Assembly (NCBI GenBank): GCA_009392075.1
Contig: VFHG01000192.1
Span: 1-16,667 of the forward strand
Length of the DNA: 16,667 nt
Direction: 5' to 3'
From: SAR202 cluster bacterium
GTDB lineage: Bacteria; Chloroflexota; Dehalococcoidia; UBA3495
The position numbers were made by a program, and so were the translations under genes. The notes beneath the pieces are model-generated. The model was not told where the DNA came from. It ran no database searches and saw only the letters and a list, made by a program, of their open reading frames with translations. Shown here piece after piece: positions 13,002 to 16,667 of this stretch. Numbering within the stretch: position 1 is the first letter of the stretch; each line of letters begins with the position of its first letter.

Positions 13002-14867
13002 TTAGATGGTCTGCTTCAGCCTGATGGCGAGAGACCGAGTCATGCCGGGGACCGATGCCAGATCATCCACCGCCGCCTCTTTGATACCCTTCAGGGTACC
13101 GAACCGTCGCATGAGCATCCGCTTGCGTTTTGGGCCGATGCCGGTGACGTTGTCCAAGGGAGATTTCAGGCTGCTCTTGCTGCGCAGGTTCCGGTGGTAA
13201 GTGATGGCGAACCGGTGGGCCTCGTCGCGGATCCTCTGTACCAAGTACAGGGCTTGGGAGTCGCGGGGCAGGACGATGGGCTCCGGGGCGTGGGGGACGA
13301 ACAGCTCCTCATTCTCTTTGGCTAAAGAAGCCAAAGGAATATCGTCCAGACCCAGCTCCAAGAAGACCTCAAGGGCCGCGGAGAGTTGACCTTTTCCACC
13401 GTCGATCAGCACCAGGTCCGGGATCACGCCGAAACTGTCGACCCTAAGTCCTTCGCCTTCACCACGCTGTTCAGCAGCCCTTGCGGCAGCCAGACGCTTG
13501 AATCGGCGGCGGAGCACTTCACGTATGCTCTCAAAGTCGTCAACGCCTTCCACGGTCTTCATCTTAAAACGGCGGTAATGGGCTGGTTTGGGTTTGCCGT
13601 CTTCAAAAACCACCATGCTGGCCACAGTGTTGCTGCCCTGGATGTGGGAGATGTCGTAGCATTCCATGCGCCGAAGCGGTAGCGGCAGGCTTAACTCTTC
13701 TTCAAGGTCTGACATCGCTTGCTGAATGATATCGGTGTCGCCCATCCAGGTGATCCGGTGCTGGGCCAGGCCCTGCCGTGCGTTGCTGGCCACGGTCTGC
13801 ACCAACTGTTTGTGAATACCGCGCTGAGGACAGACCAGCCGCACGGCGCCACCACGCACTTGACGCAACCATTCGGTGATAGTTTCCTCGTCTTCCGGCA
13901 TTTTGTGGACCACTATCCGGGGCGGCACCACCAGGGCTGCGGTTTGGTAGAACTGTTTAATGAACTGTCCCAATACCAGCTCTTCGCTGTCGTCCTGGGT
14001 GCCTTCCATGAAGAAATGGTCCCGGCCGATCAGCTTGCCCTTCCGGATGAAGAACACCTCGACCCAGGACTCGTTGTTTCCCTGGGCCATGGCGATAACG
14101 TCCATGTCGCTGATGGGGTTGGCATCGACCGTGATCCGCTGCTCTTCGGCCACTTTCTCGACGGCTTTGATGCGGTCCCTCAGGACAGCGGCGCGCTCGA
14201 ACTCGAGGTCTTCCGAGGCCTGGTCCATGTTGGTTTTCAGGTCATCGGTCACCGCCGAAGTCTCGCCGTCCATGAACATGACAACCTGACCGATGACCTT
14301 GGCGTAGTCCTCTTTGCTGGCAGCGCCGGTGCATGGGGCCACGCAGCGGTTGATGTAGTACTCCAAGCAGGGCCGCGCGTCTTTCCCGGTGATTTTCTTG
14401 GTGCAGGAGCGGTAGGGGAAAAGCCTCTTCACCAAGTCCATTGTCTTGCGCACAGTGCCTGCAGTGGCGAAGGGCCCGAAATAACGGGCGCCGTCTTTGA
14501 GCACTTTACGGGTGATGTAGACCCGGGGAAACTCTTCGCTGAGGTCGATCTTCAGATACGGGTAGGTTTTGTCGTCTTTCAGCCGGGCGTTGTACCGGGG
14601 CTTGTACCGCTTGATGAGGGTATTCTCGAGGATCAGCGCCGCGGCCGGAGAGTCGGTGACGATATATTCGAAATCGTGGAGGTGTCCGAGCATGCGGCGA
14701 ATCTTATTCGGCAGGTTGGTGGTAGAGCCGAAGTACTGTTTGAGACGGTGGCGGAGGACGCTGGCTTTGCCAACGTACAACACCGTGCCCCTCGGGTCCT
14801 TCATCAAGTAGACGCCGGGACTTTCTGGGGTCGCCCGCAAGCGCTGTTCGACCAGCGGTAGCGGCAT
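13002..14867 (-). CDS. uvrC: Excinuclease ABC subunit C
   Basis: A 621-residue UvrC, the nuclease that makes both cuts around DNA lesions in nucleotide excision repair with UvrA and UvrB. Domains in order: GIY-YIG nuclease (about 13-95; GVY 18-20, YVGKA 31-35, R39, E81) for the 3' cut; a Cys-rich region with C155, C167, C175 and C179, spacing that matches the reported 4Fe-4S site of E. coli UvrC; a UVR motif (about 205-240) for UvrB binding; the RNase H-like nuclease (D405 in CYDISHIQG, D489 in LVLIDGGKGQ, H551 in RDEAHRFA) for the 5' cut; and C-terminal helix-hairpin-helix DNA-binding motifs (about 570-620). Length is normal. The start at 14867 is only 5 bases after the upstream small membrane gene's stop and has no clear Shine-Dalgarno, so it probably depends on coupling. 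Confidence 0.98.
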   Translation of the reverse strand: MPLPLVEQRLRATPESPGVYLMKDPRGTVLYVGKASVLRHRLKQYFGSTTNLPNKIRRMLGHLHDFEYIVTDSPAAALILENTLIKRYKPRYNARLKDDKTYPYLKIDLSEEFPRVYITRKVLKDGARYFGPFATAGTVRKTMDLVKRLFPYRSCTKKITGKDARPCLEYYINRCVAPCTGAASKEDYAKVIGQVVMFMDGETSAVTDDLKTNMDQASEDLEFERAAVLRDRIKAVEKVAEEQRITVDANPISDMDVIAMAQGNNESWVEVFFIRKGKLIGRDHFFMEGTQDDSEELVLGQFIKQFYQTAALVVPPRIVVHKMPEDEETITEWLRQVRGGAVRLVCPQRGIHKQLVQTVASNARQGLAQHRITWMGDTDIIQQAMSDLEEELSLPLPLRRMECYDISHIQGSNTVASMVVFEDGKPKPAHYRRFKMKTVEGVDDFESIREVLRRRFKRLAAARAAEQRGEGEGLRVDSFGVIPDLVLIDGGKGQLSAALEVFLELGLDDIPLASLAKENEELFVPHAPEPIVLPRDSQALYLVQRIRDEAHRFAITYHRNLRSKSSLKSPLDNVTGIGPKRKRMLMRRFGTLKGIKEAAVDDLASVPGMTRSLAIRLKQTI

Positions 14868-14872
14868 GTGGG

Positions 14873-15271
14873 TTAGAGGACTATTCCAAGGACAACCAGG
14901 GCGGCGAGAATCACGCCGGTGAGCAACCCTATGCGCCGGAATTCAGCTCCAACGTAGAGGTAGGCCGCTGGCCGCTCGCCTCTGAGGCGGCCCTGGCCTT
15001 GACCCGCGAATTCGCCTCTAGGGGTACGGGCTGCGGGGGCAGGGCGAGATGCCTGAGGGGCCATTGCGGCTTCGGCTTCTGCTAGAACGTCCAGGTCGTC
15101 GAACTCGGCTTCATCTAAGCCAGCGGGTGTTCCGGAGGGAACGGCGGCGGCATCGGCGTTAGCCGGAACTGCCATTCTACGGCCTGCGGGTATACCACTA
15201 GGTCCTTTGGTGGTCTTTTTCCGCTGAAGTTGTGACTGCCGGGATGCGGTGCGTCGTGATTTACCAGCCAT
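14873..15271 (-). CDS. Small tail-anchored membrane protein, low-complexity cytoplasmic part
   Basis: A 132-residue protein I cannot assign to a family. The first 35 residues are very basic and rich in Ser, Arg, Lys and Gln (MAGKSRRTASRQSQLQRKK), the middle is Ala/Pro-rich with an acidic patch (DEAEFDDLDVLAEAEAAM, about 53-70), and the C-terminus is one hydrophobic segment, residues about 111-132 (RIGLLTGVILAALVVLGIVL). It is thus a single-pass, tail-anchored protein with the rest probably in the cytoplasm; no signal peptide. The start at 15271 has a very strong AGGAGGT 8 bases upstream, though this can pair with a preceding CCTCC. It is directly upstream of uvrC (5-base gap) and likely co-translated. 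Function is unknown; the basic N-terminus could touch nucleic acid or ribosomes, which is a guess. Confidence 0.82.
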   Translation of the reverse strand: MAGKSRRTASRQSQLQRKKTTKGPSGIPAGRRMAVPANADAAAVPSGTPAGLDEAEFDDLDVLAEAEAAMAPQASRPAPAARTPRGEFAGQGQGRLRGERPAAYLYVGAEFRRIGLLTGVILAALVVLGIVL

Positions 15272-15280
15272 TGGCGGGTA

Positions 15281-15293
15281 CCTCCTGAGGAGG
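15281..15293 (-). promoter_or_regulatory. Ribosome site that can be masked by a hairpin
   Basis: On the minus strand, CCTCC and GGAGG pair around a TCA loop (15281-15293), so the perfect AGGAGG ribosome site of the small membrane protein gene lies in its own short hairpin. This could tune translation of that gene and of the coupled uvrC. The pairing is visible; its effect is inference. Confidence 0.35.
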
Positions 15294-15369
15294 GGAATAT
15301 TATCTCACATTGAGCTAGCCAGGCCTGTCATCAGTCTCCAACCAGCCAATCAACTATAGCAGTAATCCG

Positions 15370-15444
15370 AAAAAAAGGGCAGCCCGCAGACACGGTATTA
15401 CCGGCATATGTGCCGTTCACGCCGTGCTGGGCTGCCCTTTTTTT
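15370..15444. terminator. Compound bidirectional terminator between the recombinase gene and the small membrane protein gene
   Basis: A perfect 16-bp stem (AAAAAAAGGGCAGCCC at 15370-15385 and its complement at 15429-15444) ends in seven T on either strand. Its 43-base loop holds further nested pairings: CACGG (15391-15395) with CCGTG (15422-15426), and CGGCA (15402-15406) with TGCCG (15411-15415) around TATG. It follows the recombinase gene's stop at 15481, so it should end that transcript. Confidence 0.9.
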
Positions 15445-15480
15445 ACCTAGTTTGTCCGCCTATAAGCCCGATGATTCAGA

Positions 15481-16431
15481 TCAGGCCCTTGGGTGGCTCT
15501 TGGCGTATTCCTTCTGCACGTAGCCGTTGGTCAGGTGGGTATACACCTGGGTGGTGGAGATGCTGGAGTGGCCCAGCAACTCCTGTACGTGCCGTAATGA
15601 TGCCCCGTTCTGAAGCAGATGGGTTGCGAAACTATGCCGCAGAGTGTGGGGCGTGATGTTCTGCTCGATGCCGGCCTTCCGCGCGTAGGTCTTCAGGATG
15701 GTCCAGACCCATTGGCGGGTCAGGCGTTCGCCCCGGTGGTTAACGAATAGCGAAGGCTCGGTGCGGCGGTGGCCCAGGAGCGCGATACGGGCGGATTTCA
15801 GGTAGCGCCTGAGCTCTTCGAGGGCTTTGGGGTACAGGTGGACGATTCGCTCTTTCGAGCCCTTGCCCATGCACCGTATGTAGGATTCAGACAGGTCCAC
15901 GTCCTGCAGGTCCAATGACACCAGTTCGCCGACGCGTAGACCGGTAGCATAGAGCAATTCCATGATCACTGCGTCGCGCTTCCCTTCGTTGCTTCCCGAT
16001 TTGTAGGCCGTGTCTAGAAGGAGGGTCACGTCTTCTTTCGGCAGGAATTTGGGCAGGGTGCGGCCGACACGAGGAGACCCAAGAGATTCGGTTGGGTCTT
16101 CGGTGATGATGCTGTTCTCCGATAAGAAGCCGAAGAAAGATTTGATGGATGCTACTTTCCGGGCGGTGGTGGTGTCGCGGTAACCCTTGCGGACTCTTAA
16201 GTTCTCGATGTATTTGTTGAGGACGTTAATGTCGACCATGGCCCAGGCGTAATTACCATTTCCATCGCCGGCGCCGTTGCTATGGCCGTTGCCGTTGGAG
16301 TGGCCGTTACCATTGTCCTGGAGAAATTCCCAGAACTGGCCGAGGTCATTTCGGTAGGCATCTGAGGTGTTGCGGGAGAAACCCTTTTCGACGATGAGGT
16401 GCTGGAGAAAAGAAGAAATAGTGCGGTCCAT
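15481..16431 (-). CDS. xerC: Tyrosine recombinase XerC/XerD type
   Basis: A 316-residue site-specific recombinase that resolves chromosome dimers, or integrates elements, by cutting DNA through a phosphotyrosine. N-terminal SAM-like core-binding domain about 1-115; catalytic domain about 125-316 with R166 (TGLRVGEL), K190 (GKGSKER), H262 and R265 (HTLRHSFATHLL), H288 (LGHSSISTT) and nucleophile Y297 (VYTH). All are present, so it should be active. I choose ATG 16431 because the family starts at about DRTISSFLQHLIVEKG and AAAGGA lies 10 bases upstream; a frame open to 16491 adds 20 unlikely residues. Odd: residues 39-60 are an Asn/Gly/His/Ser repeat (two NGNGHS units) within the N-terminal domain. 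XerC and XerD are not separable by eye; an integrase role is less likely given the chromosomal neighbours. Confidence 0.93.
   Translation of the reverse strand: MDRTISSFLQHLIVEKGFSRNTSDAYRNDLGQFWEFLQDNGNGHSNGNGHSNGAGDGNGNYAWAMVDINVLNKYIENLRVRKGYRDTTTARKVASIKSFFGFLSENSIITEDPTESLGSPRVGRTLPKFLPKEDVTLLLDTAYKSGSNEGKRDAVIMELLYATGLRVGELVSLDLQDVDLSESYIRCMGKGSKERIVHLYPKALEELRRYLKSARIALLGHRRTEPSLFVNHRGERLTRQWVWTILKTYARKAGIEQNITPHTLRHSFATHLLQNGASLRHVQELLGHSSISTTQVYTHLTNGYVQKEYAKSHPRA
16255..16320 (-). repeat. Low-complexity tandem repeat inside the recombinase gene
   Basis: The bases encode Asn-Gly-Asn-Gly-His-Ser units of 18 bases, two near-exact copies followed by degenerate NGAGDGNGN. The repeat sits in the linker between helices of the SAM-like DNA-binding domain, and its copy number may vary between strains. 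Seen directly. Confidence 0.7.
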
Positions 16432-16667
16432 GAATAAAAAATCCTTTCGCCATCGGCGGGACAGATGATGAGAAGGCATCGGTGATGCCAACCATTAATA
16501 TGGAGTCACCCTAGCACAGTCTGCTGACACGGTAATTCACGTTACATAAGCAGTTTTATACTAATTTCAAATTTGTAAAAAGAAAGACAGCCCAGTTTAA
16601 TAGGCCGCCTCTTTAGCTGCAAAGGATATGTCGAAATTGTTTGCTATTCGGTTGCCAGGACCACTGT
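16432..16667. other. AT-rich upstream region of the recombinase gene; no clear gene
   Basis: These 236 bases are clearly AT-richer than the rest of the window (for example around 16545-16590) and would hold the recombinase promoter; several weak -10-like TATAAA and TTTACA strings occur on the minus strand but none with proper spacing. A minus-strand frame running off the window edge ends at a TAA at 16597-16599 and would read SGPGNRIANNFDISFAAKEA; it could be the 3' end of a neighbouring gene but I cannot identify it. Confidence 0.4.

Noticed and set aside
13719..14861. A 380-codon open frame on the plus strand opposite uvrC
   Set aside because: Its translation is not protein-like and uvrC on the other strand is certain; it is a GC-rich shadow frame.
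15386..15428. A dif/Xer recombination site next to the recombinase gene
   Set aside because: The nested symmetry is part of a terminator stem; no 11-6-11 base dif-like arrangement is seen.
16255..16320. CRISPR-like repeat
   Set aside because: Units are contiguous, in frame and encode a low-complexity peptide; there are no spacers.
16625..16667. Start of a plus-strand gene at ATG 16629 after AAAGGA
   Set aside because: The ribosome site would be only one base from the ATG and just 13 residues are visible.

Overview
The window reads as a fragment of a bacterial chromosome, GC-rich, most likely from the Chloroflexota (SAR202 / Dehalococcoidia-like). That placement is an inference from gene content and style: two luciferase-like flavin oxidoreductases, a pterin dehydratase, a cupin, a VOC protein, and a four-Cys L28, with housekeeping genes (rpmB, argH, rpe, uvrC, a xerC/xerD-type recombinase) scattered among accessory enzymes. 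There is no rRNA, tRNA, CRISPR array, insertion sequence or prophage that I can support.

Layout. 1-578: two 5'-truncated genes, a corrinoid/pterin methyltransferase (minus) and a PPOX-like flavin protein (plus), meet back to back and share about 26 bases, which looks like a recombination or assembly junction. 600-959: cupin (minus). 1168-1374: rpmB, with an unusual repeat/hairpin leader and a bidirectional terminator. 1480-3496: argH-rpe operon (minus), overlapping by 11 bases and apparently leaderless. 3599-4636: a six-bladed NHL-repeat protein (minus) broken by two compensating one-base frameshifts.

4660-8176: a plus-strand run of five tightly spaced genes: 4a-hydroxytetrahydrobiopterin dehydratase, a TIGR03617-like LLM oxidoreductase, a stand-alone MetE-like zinc protein, an AhpD-like peroxidase-related protein and a small dimeric-barrel protein. 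The AhpD-like gene carries an in-frame TGA exactly at the second catalytic Cys position (C-H-Y-TGA-x3-H), followed by a hairpin placed as a bacterial SECIS would be. I read it as a probable selenoprotein, and it is the most interesting item here.

8234-9981: a second LLM oxidoreductase (minus) diverging from a VOC/glyoxalase protein with a near-consensus promoter. 10113-10844: an MmcB-like PD-(D/E)XK nuclease candidate. 10878-11273: a decayed region with the 3' end of a class III nucleotide cyclase and an unidentified minus-strand fragment, again back to back. 11313-12056: PIG-L/LmbE deacetylase (minus). 12221-12850: an unidentified linker-type protein preceded by a cluster of GGTAC-type palindromes. 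13002-15271: a tail-anchored small membrane protein gene coupled to uvrC (minus). 15370-15444: a compound bidirectional terminator. 15481-16431: a tyrosine recombinase with an Asn/Gly-rich repeat insertion (minus). 16432-16667: AT-rich upstream region with no clear gene.

How the genes work together: argH and rpe are a housekeeping pair; the small membrane protein and uvrC look co-translated. The 4660-8176 cluster is plausibly a small redox/C1-type catabolic or detoxification pathway (flavin/F420 oxidoreductase, zinc methyltransferase-fold protein, peroxide-active selenoprotein), but its substrate cannot be read from sequence.
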